From S015-6 sp964384945 (lineage in GTDB: Bacteria > Desulfobacterota > DSWW01): a DNA stretch of 64,000 nucleotides. The DNA lies in assembly GCA_964384945.1 (NCBI GenBank), contig CAYLMK010000003.1, forward strand, positions 186,001 through 250,000. The letters are read 5' to 3'. The notes beneath the pieces were generated by a model. The model worked only from the letters and a program-made list of their open reading frames with translations, made no database searches and was not told where the DNA came from. The translations under genes and the position numbers were made by a program. Positions within the stretch are counted from its first letter, which is position 1. Every line of letters starts with the position of its first letter. Shown one piece after another: positions 16,137 through 25,520 of this stretch.

Positions 16137-17747
16137 ATGGCAGCATCGGGAGCGGACGGAATCGTCCAGGCACTCAGGGAAGCGGGTGTGAATACCCTGT
16201 TCGGGATTCCCAGCATCCATAACATCCGCCTCTACGAGGCATTGCGGCACGAGCCCTCCATACGCCACATCCTGTGCCGCCAGGAGTCCACGGCCGCGAA
16301 CATGGCCGACGGCTACGCCCGGGCCGCGAACCGGCTCGGCGTGGTGGCAGGATCCACAGGTCCGGGAACCGGCTACATGGTGCCCGCCATCCAGGAGGCC
16401 TGGGGAAGCTCTTCTCCCGTGCTCCTGCTGACCACGAACATCCATGCCCCCAAGATCGGAAAGGGGCTGGGCGTATTGCATGAACTGACGGACCAAGACT
16501 CCCTGTTCCGGAACATCACCAAGGCGCGATTCACGGTCCGGCAGGGCGACGACATCCGCGAGATGACCCGGCAGGCCGTTCGCAAGGCCCTGGCCGACAG
16601 ACCGGGCCCCGTGTATCTGGAGGTACCCACCGATCTGCTCACGGCGCCCCTCGCGGAGGGCAAGACGATCGAGGCGGATGCATCGCAACTCCCGGTCCCG
16701 GATCTGGACCCGGCCCTGTCTCTCCTGCGCCGGGCGAGACGGCCCCTCCTCCTGGCGGGGACCGGGGCCGTCCGGGCGGGGCTGGCCGGGCAGGTGCTCG
16801 CCCTCGCAGAGGCGCTGAACGCACCTGTGGTCACCACGACCAACGGGAAGGGCATCCTTCCGGAAGACCATCCCCTGGCCTTCGGTCATGCCTCGCGCCG
16901 GGGGACCGTCAGGGAGATGGTCCAGTCCTCGGACGTGTGCCTGGCGGTCGGCACGAGGCTCAGGGAATCGGACCTGCGGCAGCACGGGACGCCCCTGCCC
17001 CCGCTCATCCACCTGGACTGGGATCCGACCTGGATCGGGAAAAACCATACGACGGAGCTGGCCCTGACCGGGCACATCCCTGCCATCGTCGACAGGCTGT
17101 GCAAAGGCCTCGCAGCGGGCGCACAGGCCGAGGATCGGCAAAAGGCGCTCCAAGGCATGCGAGCCGCCCTGGAGGAGGAACTCCGGGAGATCCGGAGCAC
17201 ACGCGTGGAACTGGCATACCTCGACGCGATCCGTAACTGCCTGCCAAGGGAAAGCATCCTGTGCACCGACAACACCCAGCTCGGATACTGGGCCGAGTAC
17301 TTCTATCCCTCCCTCTGCCCGGGAGGTTTCATGGGCACCAAGGGGAGCACCACCATCGGGTGTTCCTTTGCAGCGGCGATCGGCGCCAAGCTCGCCTGCC
17401 CGGACAAGCCGGTCGTCTCGCTCATCGGCGACGGGGGCTTCCTGTACAACGCGCACGAGCTGGCAACCTGCATGCGCCACGGCATCGGCTTCCCGGTCAT
17501 CGTGGTCAACGATGGTTCCTTTGGGATCATCGCCTTCCTGCAGCGCACATTCTACAGCAACGAGCACGAATCCGCTCTCACCAATCCGGACTTTGTCGCC
17601 CTGGCAAGGGCCTACGGCGCGCAGGCGGTCCGGGTGAATTCGCCGTCCGGTCTCGGCGAGGCATTGGGGCTTGCGCTCGGCTCCGGAGAGATGTGGTTGA
17701 TCGAGCTGGCCGCAACGTTCCCGGAACCGCCCTTCTGGAAGTATTGA
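16137..17747 (+). CDS. Thiamine-diphosphate enzyme, acetolactate synthase-like
   Basis: A 536-residue ThDP-dependent enzyme of the acetolactate synthase/benzoylformate decarboxylase superfamily. Domain order: PYR (residues 1-170, catalytic Glu50 in CRQEST), central domain (180-320), PP (350-536) with the ThDP/Mg motif starting GDGGF near 431 and continuing to IVVNDGSFG. Substrate (decarboxylase, ligase or synthase) is not deducible. In-frame ATGs at 16092 and 16128 lie upstream; 16137 is preferred because residues there match the family's typical beginning and GGGAGA lies about 9 bp before. Divergent from the LpdD/UbiX operon. Confidence 0.85.
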   Translation: MAASGADGIVQALREAGVNTLFGIPSIHNIRLYEALRHEPSIRHILCRQESTAANMADGYARAANRLGVVAGSTGPGTGYMVPAIQEAWGSSSPVLLLTTNIHAPKIGKGLGVLHELTDQDSLFRNITKARFTVRQGDDIREMTRQAVRKALADRPGPVYLEVPTDLLTAPLAEGKTIEADASQLPVPDLDPALSLLRRARRPLLLAGTGAVRAGLAGQVLALAEALNAPVVTTTNGKGILPEDHPLAFGHASRRGTVREMVQSSDVCLAVGTRLRESDLRQHGTPLPPLIHLDWDPTWIGKNHTTELALTGHIPAIVDRLCKGLAAGAQAEDRQKALQGMRAALEEELREIRSTRVELAYLDAIRNCLPRESILCTDNTQLGYWAEYFYPSLCPGGFMGTKGSTTIGCSFAAAIGAKLACPDKPVVSLIGDGGFLYNAHELATCMRHGIGFPVIVVNDGSFGIIAFLQRTFYSNEHESALTNPDFVALARAYGAQAVRVNSPSGLGEALGLALGSGEMWLIELAATFPEPPFWKY

Positions 17748-17828
17748 GGGCTCGCATGCTTGGTCACGGCCGGGATGGCCTTGTCCGTCGTCCCATCTCT
17801 CCGCGACGGCATCGTCCCGCGTCGCCGC

Positions 17829-19400
17829 CTAGCTCCTGATCTCGACTTTGCCCTTGAGAAAACGCTTGACATCGGCGATGGGTACCTCCTGCCGGTGGAA
17901 GATGCCTGCCGCCAACGCGGCCTCGGCCTCGGTCTGCGTGAAGACCTCGCGGAAGTGTTCGGCGCAGCCTGCGCCGCTCGATGCAATGACCGGGATCGTG
18001 ACCGCCTTTTTCACCGCAGTGATCAGCTCGAGGTCGAAGCCCAGGTTCGTCCCGTCCCGGTCGATGCAGTTGAGCAGGATCTCTCCTGCCCCGAGATCCT
18101 CGCAGGCCCTTGCCAGGGTGATCCCATCGAGCGCCCTGCCCTCCCGGCCCCCCCTGATCGTGCACTGATACCAGCAGTACCGCTCGCCCTTTGGCCCGGG
18201 GATCGCGGTCGGGATGACCTGATGCGGCACCCGGCCGGGCGAGTCCACATAGACCCTTCTCGGGTCGATCGAGATGACGACCGCCTGGTTGCCGTAGACC
18301 CGGGAGATCTCTTCGATGGCGGTCCGACCTGTCTTCCGGCCGGTTTTCAGGGCCTCCTCGACCATCAGGACCGCTTCGCTTCCGATCGATACCTTGTCGG
18401 CCCCGGACCGGAAGTACTCGGCCGCCACCTCGAGGGCCGAATACCGCCGGCCGCGCTCGTCCGTGTAATCCCGGATCCCGCCGCCGATCGTCAGGGGAAC
18501 GAACACGTTCTCCGATGTTTGCTTCAGGACCTCCATCATGGGCAGATCCTTGAGCGGAAAGTCCCGAAACCCGGTGATGTTCAGGAAGGCGATCTCGTCG
18601 GCCCCCTCCCGGTAATACCTCCTTGCCAGATCGACGGGCCTGCCGAGGTTTCTGACGATCCCCTCCTCCCTGACGTCGTATTGATCCCCCTTGGTCACGA
18701 CCAGATCGCCCTCGTCGTTCGATCGGACGTCCAGGCATGCGACGATCCTCTTGGCGAGCCGCGTCCTTTCCGGGACCTTCTCGGGAACCCTGTCGGCGGC
18801 GCCCGTTTCGAGGAAGTTTTTCAAGATGCGAAGGCCCGCCTCCCCGCTCTTCTCCGGGTGGAACTGGGTCGCAATGAGGTTGCCCCGCTGAACGCTGCTC
18901 ACAAAGGGGTATCCGTAGTCCGTGATCGTGAGGATATCCGACTCCTCTTCCGGGACCACATGGTAGGAATGCACGAAATAGAATTTCTCGTCTCCGCGAA
19001 GCCCGGCGAAAAGCCTGGACGGCCTCCGGGCCCTGACCCCGTTCCATCCGATGTGCGGCACGGAAAGATCGGTGACAAACCGCTTCACCTTGCCGGGAAG
19101 GATCCCCAGTCCACGGACGCCCCGCGCCTCCTCGCTTTCCTCGAACAGGGCCTGCAGTCCGAGGCAGATTCCCAGGAACGGACGGTTCGAGCGAAGGTAG
19201 TCTGCGAGGGGCTTGACGAGCCGCCGCTCATCGAGAACCTTCATCATGTTTCCGAAATTGCCCACGCCCGGAAACACCAGCTTCTCCGCCGACGCGATGT
19301 CTTCCGGCCCGGCAACGACCCGGATCGTTTCGCCCAGGCTCTCCAAAGCGTTCATCACGCTCCGGACATTGCCTGCCCCGTAGTCAAGAAAGGTGATCAT
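17829..19400 (-). CDS. Fused imidazole glycerol phosphate synthase HisH-HisF (HIS7-type)
   Basis: A 523-residue fusion doing both halves of step 5 of histidine synthesis: glutaminase (1 to about 205) and cyclase (about 215-523). Glutaminase triad: Cys79 in LGICLGLQ, His181 and Glu183 in QFHPEKSG. Cyclase: catalytic Asp224 in VACLDVR and the second Asp in CIDRDGTN. The cyclase contains the insert GDLVVTKGDQYDVREEG and CWYQCTIRGGREGR, features I associate with yeast/plant HIS7 rather than ordinary bacterial HisF. Start at 19400 (MITFLDYG); upstream in-frame codons show no homology. No other his gene is adjacent. Confidence 0.9.
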   Translation of the reverse strand: MITFLDYGAGNVRSVMNALESLGETIRVVAGPEDIASAEKLVFPGVGNFGNMMKVLDERRLVKPLADYLRSNRPFLGICLGLQALFEESEEARGVRGLGILPGKVKRFVTDLSVPHIGWNGVRARRPSRLFAGLRGDEKFYFVHSYHVVPEEESDILTITDYGYPFVSSVQRGNLIATQFHPEKSGEAGLRILKNFLETGAADRVPEKVPERTRLAKRIVACLDVRSNDEGDLVVTKGDQYDVREEGIVRNLGRPVDLARRYYREGADEIAFLNITGFRDFPLKDLPMMEVLKQTSENVFVPLTIGGGIRDYTDERGRRYSALEVAAEYFRSGADKVSIGSEAVLMVEEALKTGRKTGRTAIEEISRVYGNQAVVISIDPRRVYVDSPGRVPHQVIPTAIPGPKGERYCWYQCTIRGGREGRALDGITLARACEDLGAGEILLNCIDRDGTNLGFDLELITAVKKAVTIPVIASSGAGCAEHFREVFTQTEAEAALAAGIFHRQEVPIADVKRFLKGKVEIRS

Positions 19401-19456
19401 TCTTTTCGGCCCTTCCCACCGAACAAACCGGTCAAATAATTTTATTCTACCATCCG

Positions 19457-19486
19457 TTGACGGAAAAGGCTTGCAGCCCGTACGAT
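19457..19486 (+). promoter_or_regulatory. Possible sigma70 promoter
   Basis: TTGACG, 18-bp spacer, TACGAT, 41 bp before the ATG of the phosphotriesterase-family remnant. It would drive the saccharopine-dehydrogenase-like and amidohydrolase genes. The -10 box matches only 4 of 6. Confidence 0.35.
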
Positions 19487-19526
19487 GGATCCGATCATTC
19501 CCCGGCTTTCGACAAGGAGCAACCCG

Positions 19527-19671
19527 ATGCCGCACATCATGACCGTCCTGGGGCCGATTGCGCCCGAGGAAGACGGCTTCACCCCCATCCACGAGCACAT
19601 CCCGCTGGACGCCAGGGTCATGCGCCGATACGCATTCCCCATGCTTGTCCAGAAGCCGGCCGGGCTTCTGG
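19527..19671 (+). pseudogene. Phosphotriesterase-family hydrolase, N-terminal remnant
   Basis: An ATG with AAGGAG upstream starts a frame reading TVLGPIAPEEDGFTPIHEHI, the signature opening of phosphotriesterase/aryldialkylphosphatase-like proteins, including the metal-binding HxH as HEH. Homology stops after about 40 residues and the frame continues into unrelated residues. The barrel is missing, so this is a broken gene that retained its translation start. Confidence 0.7.
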
Positions 19672-19782
19672 CCCGCTCATCTCAGAACCAGCTCACGGGA
19701 AAGAGGGCGAAAGAGAAACGCTTTTCAGGGCCATGCGGCAGGCCAGAGCCCTGCTCAATTCGTATTCGAAAGGAGGCAATAC

Positions 19783-20997
19783 ATGAAGGTGCTGGCGCTG
19801 GGAGGCTGCGGCGGGATGGGCCGGTGGGCGGCGCGGACGGCTGCGGACATGAAGGAGGTGGAGCAGTTGGTCGTTGCAGACCTGAACGGAGGGGCCGCCG
19901 CCGCGTTTGCCGGGACCCTCGGGCCCAAGGCAAAGGGGATGGCCCTGGACGTGACGAACCGGGATGCCCTGGATGCCGCCCTTCGCGGGACGGATGCGGT
20001 TCTCAACACGGTCGGGCCCTTCTACCGCTTCGGGACCCTGGTGCTGCAGGCGGCGATACGCGCGAAGTGCCACTACCTGGACATCTGTGATGACTGGGAG
20101 CCCACCCTCGACCTTCTCGGCCTCGACGCGAAGGCGCGGGAGGCGGGGATCACGGCCGTGGTGGGGATGGGCGCAAGCCCCGGCATCACGAACATGATGG
20201 CCGTCTTGGCCCTACGCGAAATGGACGCCGCGGAGGCAATCTATACGGGCTGGAACCTGGAGGCGGCCGTGCCGGAGCACGAATCGGGCCAGCAGGGCGT
20301 GAACGCGGCCCTGATGCACGGCATCCGGCAGGCGACCGGAGCCATCCGGGTCTTCCAGGACGGCGCGACGCAAGAGCAGGCACCCCTCGCAAGGCTGGAG
20401 ATCGACTATCCGGGCGTCGGCCGGCGGCCTGTCTGGACCTTCGGGCATCCCGAGGCCCTGACCTTCCCGCGTTACTACCCGGACCTGAGGACCTCGCTCA
20501 ACGTGACCTTCGCCTCAACCTCGGAAATGACTTCCCTCCAATGCCTGCGATGGGTCGTGGACCGTCGTCTTCTCTCCGCGCACCGTGCCGCGGCGATTTT
20601 CGAATGGTACGACAAGCGCAAGAAGAAGAGGGGCAACCTGGAATTCGTCCGAAAGGACCTGCTTCCGCCGATTTTCGCTGCGGCACGCGGCAGCAAGAAC
20701 GGGAAACCCGCCTGGGTCGGCGTGGCGCAAACGGGCTTCCTTCCGAGCGGAATGGGCGAGATGACCGGAGTGCCCCTTGCAATCGCACTCCGGCTCCTGG
20801 CCGGGGGCCGAATCGCGCGCCGCGGCGTCTTCGCCCCCGAGGGCTGTATCGACCCGGATGCGTTTTTCGAGGCCCTGGTACCCTACTGCGGAGACTTTGC
20901 CGCCAAGCCCGACGAGGTCTTCACGATCACCCGATCCTGGGAGCCCGACGCGCAGGGCCGCTACGCGGCCCTGGTGGAACGCCTGCAGCGGGGTTGA
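19783..20997 (+). CDS. Saccharopine dehydrogenase-like NAD(P)-binding protein
   Basis: A 404-residue oxidoreductase with N-terminal Rossmann motif LALGGCGGMGRWAAR, then VVADLN and the NTVGPFYRFG segment typical of the saccharopine dehydrogenase/Lys9 group, with a large C-terminal domain. Start at 19783 has AAAGGAGG at ideal distance; a longer in-frame ORF overlaps the remnant upstream and is rejected. It is followed 47 bp later by a D-aminoacylase-type hydrolase, suggesting joint work on an amino-acid conjugate. Substrate unknown. Confidence 0.8.
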   Translation: MKVLALGGCGGMGRWAARTAADMKEVEQLVVADLNGGAAAAFAGTLGPKAKGMALDVTNRDALDAALRGTDAVLNTVGPFYRFGTLVLQAAIRAKCHYLDICDDWEPTLDLLGLDAKAREAGITAVVGMGASPGITNMMAVLALREMDAAEAIYTGWNLEAAVPEHESGQQGVNAALMHGIRQATGAIRVFQDGATQEQAPLARLEIDYPGVGRRPVWTFGHPEALTFPRYYPDLRTSLNVTFASTSEMTSLQCLRWVVDRRLLSAHRAAAIFEWYDKRKKKRGNLEFVRKDLLPPIFAAARGSKNGKPAWVGVAQTGFLPSGMGEMTGVPLAIALRLLAGGRIARRGVFAPEGCIDPDAFFEALVPYCGDFAAKPDEVFTITRSWEPDAQGRYAALVERLQRG

Positions 20998-21044
20998 ACG
21001 CGGCCGCACCGGACAAACCGCAAGGCGAGCAGGAGAGCCGGCCT

Positions 21045-22775
21045 ATGGCGAATGACATCCTGATCAAGAACGGCACAGTCATCGACGGCACCGGAAGACC
21101 GGCTGTGAGGGCCGACGTGATCGTCCGGGGCGACCGCATCGAGGCGGTGGGAAGCTTCCCGGACGCCGCTGCCGCCCGGGTCATCGACGCCCACGGCTTG
21201 GCCGTGGCCCCGGGATTTATCGACGTGCACACGCACCTCGACTTCTTTCTCACCTCTCCGAGACACCCGGAGGTGATGGAACGTTGGGCTCGGCAGGGGG
21301 TGACGACCATCGTGGCCGGGAACTGCGGGTTCAGCCCGGCGCCCATGCGGCCCGAAAGCCGGCAGACGGTGGAGACGTACTGGAACTTCGCCTTCCCGCG
21401 CGACGGGCTCACATTCGAGTGGTCCACCACGGCGGAGTACTTCGCGTGCATGGAACGCAACGGCCTCGCTTACAACGTGGCCGTCCTCACCGGGCACAAC
21501 GTCCTGCGGATCAACGCCATGGGGATGCAGGCGCGCCCGGCCGGCCAGGATGAGATGTCCCGCATGAAAGCCATGCTCAAGGAGTCCCTCGAGGCCGGCT
21601 CGATCGGCCTGTCCGTCGGGCTCCTCTACTGCCCGGGGTGCTTTTCGAGGACCGAGGAACTCACCGATCTCGCATCCGTGCTCACCGAGTACGGCGCCCC
21701 CCTGGCCACCCACACCCGGGGGATGTCCGAAATTTACGATCAGGCCGTCGCCGAGGTCATCCACGTTGCAGAGACCAACAGGATCCCCCTGCATCTTTCC
21801 CACCACTTCGGAGGTTTTGCCACCGGCGGGCTCGTCAACCCGACCCGGATCAAGGCAAAGCTCTCCTTCCTCCTCGGAAGGACGCTCGGAGAGTCCTTTG
21901 CGGTCAAGAACCAGCTCCAGGCCATGCCGGCCCACCTCCGCGCCAACGACCTGATTGCACGAGCCCGGGATCGAGGCGTCGAGGTCGGCCACGACATGCT
22001 GCCCTGGATGTGCGCCTTTACGACCCTGCTCACCATCCTGCCCCCCGCGTCTTTCTCCGGCGGGACGGCCAACCTGTTGGAGCGGCTCCGCGATCCGGAG
22101 GAGCGAAGGGGCCTCGTCCGGGAGATGAAGGCCGCCGTGCCGCGCTGGCCCACGTGGGAGCACGGCTGGTGGACGGACAACATCTTCGACGGCTCCTATC
22201 GCCTGGGCGGCTTCAAGCTCGAGAAGAACCGCCCCTACGAGAACAGGAGGATTCAGGAGATCGCAAGGGATCGAGGGACGGACCTCTACAACACGGCCTT
22301 CGACCTCATCGTCGAGGAAGAAGGGAGGGTCTTCTTTGTCTACAGCATCGACGATCAGACCCTCAGCGACTGGATCGGGGCCTACGCGATCTCGGACCCG
22401 AACTGCGCGATCATGACCGACATTGTCGGCGTGGACTACCCGAACCCGTCGCCTGTCTCGTACGGCGCCTTCGCCAAGGTCCTCGGGCAGTTCGCCCGCG
22501 ACGAGGGCAGGATGACCCGGGAGGAGGCGGTCCGGAAGATGACCTCCCTGCCCGCGCGCCAGATGAGGCTCAGGGACCGGGGCATCCTCAAAAAGGGCGC
22601 CTTTGCGGACATTACCGTATTCAACCCGCGGACCGTGAGAAACCGTGCCTCCTTCCAAGACCCGCACCGGTTTGCAGAGGGCGTCGAGTACGTGCTGATC
22701 AACGGCAGGCCGGTGCTGGAACGAGGGGTTTACGACCCCAAGGCCCTCGCCGGCAAGGTAATCAGGCGCTCGTGA
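21045..22775 (+). CDS. N-acyl-D-amino-acid deacylase-type amidohydrolase
   Basis: A 576-residue metal-dependent hydrolase. Seen: the beta-sandwich start DILIKNGTVIDGTGRPA, the metal motif PGFIDVHTHLD (HxH), GVTTIVAGNCGFSPAP (the Cys that follows VxGNCG in D-aminoacylases), THTRG (metal His) and LHLSHHFG, with a C-terminal GAFADITVFNPRTV. These are the D-aminoacylase/dihydroorotase-subclass features. AGGAGAG precedes the ATG at 21045. Probably removes an acyl group from an N-acyl amino acid. Confidence 0.85.
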   Translation: MANDILIKNGTVIDGTGRPAVRADVIVRGDRIEAVGSFPDAAAARVIDAHGLAVAPGFIDVHTHLDFFLTSPRHPEVMERWARQGVTTIVAGNCGFSPAPMRPESRQTVETYWNFAFPRDGLTFEWSTTAEYFACMERNGLAYNVAVLTGHNVLRINAMGMQARPAGQDEMSRMKAMLKESLEAGSIGLSVGLLYCPGCFSRTEELTDLASVLTEYGAPLATHTRGMSEIYDQAVAEVIHVAETNRIPLHLSHHFGGFATGGLVNPTRIKAKLSFLLGRTLGESFAVKNQLQAMPAHLRANDLIARARDRGVEVGHDMLPWMCAFTTLLTILPPASFSGGTANLLERLRDPEERRGLVREMKAAVPRWPTWEHGWWTDNIFDGSYRLGGFKLEKNRPYENRRIQEIARDRGTDLYNTAFDLIVEEEGRVFFVYSIDDQTLSDWIGAYAISDPNCAIMTDIVGVDYPNPSPVSYGAFAKVLGQFARDEGRMTREEAVRKMTSLPARQMRLRDRGILKKGAFADITVFNPRTVRNRASFQDPHRFAEGVEYVLINGRPVLERGVYDPKALAGKVIRRS

Positions 22776-23247
22776 GCCCTGACGCCTGAGAAACTCCCCG
22801 CCGTCTCCGACGGATCCGCTGTCGTGTCGTCTTCGCTCTTGCCTGACTCCCCCGCCTGAAGAAAGGAAGGTATGTCACCCAGGCTCTCCATGAGATTGAC
22901 ACGCTGTTTTTGATTCCCATAGACTGCATCCCAGGGGACCCAATCCCGGTATGTACCTCCGCTGCGTATGCTTGAAAGCCGATGCGGGCCGTCATTCTCT
23001 ACGGAGCCCCTGTTCTCACTGCGGATCATGATTCATCCCGAAGACAAGAAGAAAACCCTCCTGCTGCTCGACAGGGATCTGTCCTTCGAGCTTTCTCACC
23101 CTCCGCAGACACGAAGGCCGATTGTCACAGCCTACTCCGGAATGAAGAAGTACGACCTGTTCTTCCTCCCCCTGTTTGACCTCGAACCTTGCACGACCGT
23201 TGCCCGTAAGATCCGCAAACTTTCCTGACCGGCACGGAGAAGGCGAC
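22776..23247. other. 472-bp gap, no supported gene
   Basis: Short open frames exist on both strands but none shows a recognisable domain or good start. A minus-strand stretch around 22880-22970 reads RDWVPWDAVYGNQKQRVNLM, which looks protein-like and could be a remnant; I cannot place it. Confidence 0.3.
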
Positions 23248-24807
23248 ATGGACCTGGGAGCCAAACTGGCGAAGAACGCACACGATTTCCCGCGTAAGAC
23301 GGCCCTCATCTTCCGAGACGGGAAGCTCAGCTACGCGGAACTGAACGAGCGCGCAACCCGGTTCGCCAACGGCGTCAGGGCCCTGGGTCTCAAGCCCCGG
23401 GACCGGGCGGCCGTGATCCTCCGGAACCGCTCGGAGTTCGTGGAGATCATCTTCGGCCTGACCAAGGCAGGGGTGACCCTGGTGCCGGTGAACTGGCGGT
23501 TCGCCTCGGAGGAGATGCGCTATGTGATCGAACATTCCGAGGCCTCGGCCGTGGTCGTGGCGGACGAGTTCTTGGACAAGCTCTCTCCGGTCCTGAGAGA
23601 CCTCGGCCGGGTCGACAGGAACCGGATCATCTGCCTGGACGCAATGCCCCTGCCCGATGCGCACGCCTACGAGGATTTCCTGGCGACTGCGTCGGACGCC
23701 GAACTTGGGATCGAGAACAGCCCGACCGACCCCTTCTACTTCGGGTATACCTCCGGCACGACGGGCTTCCCCAAGGCGGCGGTCAACCCGCACGGAGACT
23801 GGGAGACCCGCATGCTGGGGCTCTTCAGCCTCTTCCGCCTCGGGCCGGACGACGTTCAGCTTCTGGCCATGCCCTTGTTCCACGCGAACGCCATCGCCTC
23901 TTCGACGGGCAGCCTTTACGCAGGACAGACAACGGTCATCATGGAGCGCTTCGATCCGGAGGAGGCCCTCCGGCTCATGGAGCGGCACAGGACCACCTAT
24001 TCTTCGATGGTACCCACCATGTTCAACCGGATGAAGAATCTCCCGAAGCAGACGTTTGCGAAGTACGACGTCTCCTCCATGAAGTGCTTCATCCAGTCCT
24101 CCGCGCCCATCCCCTTTCCCACCAAGAAATGGGTCATCGAGAATTTCCGAAACGCCTGTCTCCACGAGTTCTACGGCGGGACCGAGGTAGGCGTCGTCAC
24201 GTATCTCGCCCCGGAAGAACAGCTCGAACGGCCGGGCTCGGTGGGCAAGGCGCTGCCCGTCGTCGAAATCAAGCTCGTGGATGAGGAGGGGCGCGAGGTG
24301 CCGCGCGGACAGATCGGGCAACTGATCTCAAGGCCGCTGGCAGGGGTAAACCTCGGCAGGGCGGCGGAATATTACAAAGACCTCTCATCCACGAAGAACT
24401 ACTTCAAGGAAGGGTGGTTCTACAGCGGCGACATGGCAAGGATGGACGAGGACGGGTACTACTATCTCGTGGACCGCAAGTTCGACATGATCATCAGCGG
24501 CGGGGAGAACATCTACCCCGCGGAAATCGAGGCCGTGCTCTACCGGAACGAAAAGGTCCTCGAGGCTGCGGTCATCGGCGTTCCGGATGACGACTACGGA
24601 GAGGCGGTAAAGGCCGTCCTCGTCCTCAAAGAGGGAAAAGAGGCCACAGAAGAGGAGATCATCCGCTCCTGCCGGCCGCACCTGGCCGGCTACAAGGTCC
24701 CCCGGTCCGTGGACTTCGTGGCCGAACTTCCCAAGACCGACACGGGAAAGATCCTCAAGAAGATCCTCAAGGCCCCCTACTGGAAAGGCCTTGGGACGAG
24801 GATCTGA
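23248..24807 (+). CDS. Acyl-CoA ligase (AMP-forming)
   Basis: A 519-residue member of the ANL superfamily that activates a carboxylic acid to acyl-AMP and then acyl-CoA. Seen: phosphate loop YTSGTTGFPK (167-176), EFYGGTEVG (A5), WFYSGDMARMDEDGYYYL with VDRKFDMIISGGENIYP (A7-A8 hinge), and the C-terminal catalytic Lys in TDTGKILKK. ATG at 23248 follows GGAGAAGG. Substrate cannot be read. It stands alone on the plus strand. Confidence 0.9.
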   Translation: MDLGAKLAKNAHDFPRKTALIFRDGKLSYAELNERATRFANGVRALGLKPRDRAAVILRNRSEFVEIIFGLTKAGVTLVPVNWRFASEEMRYVIEHSEASAVVVADEFLDKLSPVLRDLGRVDRNRIICLDAMPLPDAHAYEDFLATASDAELGIENSPTDPFYFGYTSGTTGFPKAAVNPHGDWETRMLGLFSLFRLGPDDVQLLAMPLFHANAIASSTGSLYAGQTTVIMERFDPEEALRLMERHRTTYSSMVPTMFNRMKNLPKQTFAKYDVSSMKCFIQSSAPIPFPTKKWVIENFRNACLHEFYGGTEVGVVTYLAPEEQLERPGSVGKALPVVEIKLVDEEGREVPRGQIGQLISRPLAGVNLGRAAEYYKDLSSTKNYFKEGWFYSGDMARMDEDGYYYLVDRKFDMIISGGENIYPAEIEAVLYRNEKVLEAAVIGVPDDDYGEAVKAVLVLKEGKEATEEEIIRSCRPHLAGYKVPRSVDFVAELPKTDTGKILKKILKAPYWKGLGTRI

Positions 24808-25196
24808 ACGGCTCCATGCCCGGGCGCGCGTGCACCCTCCCGCATTCTTCCATGGTTTGCCGGGTCAGCCGGTGCCCGGCCCCGGTTTCTCTATGGGTCA
24901 TTGCGGCGCGGTAAGGACAAGTTTTCGGAGCGCCGCACCGTTCTTTGACCCAGACTCCCGTTTCCGAATATACTTGCACCATTGGACGGGAGGTCTTTGT
25001 CTCGAAAGACACGACCGGGTGAAATCATGCGAGCGAGCCGCCGATGCACCAAGGTAATCGTCAACGGGGCCGACACGGCGGCAGATCCGTATCCATTGAA
25101 CATGATCATGGTCTTCGACCTGAATGACATGTGAGATTCTTGATCGAACACGCACGAGCGAGAACAAGCTCAGGCAAGCGACAGGAGGGTAAGGGA
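24808..25196. other. Gap with promoter, hairpins and a 35-codon ORF
   Basis: 389 bp. GCGGCGC / GCGCCGC (24903-24936) could be a weak terminator for the ligase gene. A sigma70 promoter follows at 24945-24974, then a hairpin GTCTTT / AAAGAC (24993-25010). A tiny ORF at 25027-25134 (35 codons) has no recognisable homology and no clear ribosome site; I do not call it a gene. Confidence 0.4.
24945..24974 (+). promoter_or_regulatory. Sigma70-type promoter
   Basis: TTGACC, 18-bp spacer, TATACT (5 of 6 in each box). It points toward the truncated SnoaL-like gene about 220 bp downstream. Confidence 0.5.
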
Positions 25197-25520
25197 ATGC
25201 CCGATATGCTCGAAGATCTCCTCGCCCGAGTCGCCCGGATCGAGGCCAAGGAAGCCATCATCAGCACCTTTAACGAGTACCTCCACTATCTTGACGCTGC
25301 GTTTGTCGACGATCTTCTCGGCCTGTTCGCGACCGACGCGGCCCTCGAACTCATGAATTACCCCCCCGGTACCGGAAGCAATGTGTTCTGTAACGGGCAC
25401 GAGGAAATCCGGCCGGTTTATCCGGTCCGCATGACCGACAGTCTCGTGCCAGGCCGTATCGCCTCGAGAGGTCGCGATCAGGGTGACCCCGCCATGGAGC
25501 TCCCGAGCAACGGTATCTAA
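25197..25520 (+). pseudogene. SnoaL/NTF2-like protein, C-terminally broken
   Basis: Residues 1 to about 75 read like a SnoaL-like polyketide-cyclase/nuclear-transport-factor-2 fold: RIEAKEAIISTFNEYLHYLD, then DDLLGLFATDAALELMNYP and FCNGHEEIRPVY. The C-terminal sheet that completes the cone is replaced by unrelated residues, and the 107-residue total is short for the family (about 130-150). The start is sound (AGGAGGGTAAGGGA before the ATG). A frameshift or truncation near 25415 is likely. The end overlaps the stop of the convergent FAD oxidase gene by 4 bp. Confidence 0.55.

Noticed and set aside
22968..23228. 86-codon ORF before the acyl-CoA ligase
   Set aside because: No ribosome site, no homology, and a biased composition; I see only a gap.
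25027..25134. 35-codon ORF after a sigma70 promoter
   Set aside because: A faint resemblance of VIVNGADTAADP to molybdenum-hydroxylase small subunits was considered, but the Cys motifs are absent and the ORF stops early.
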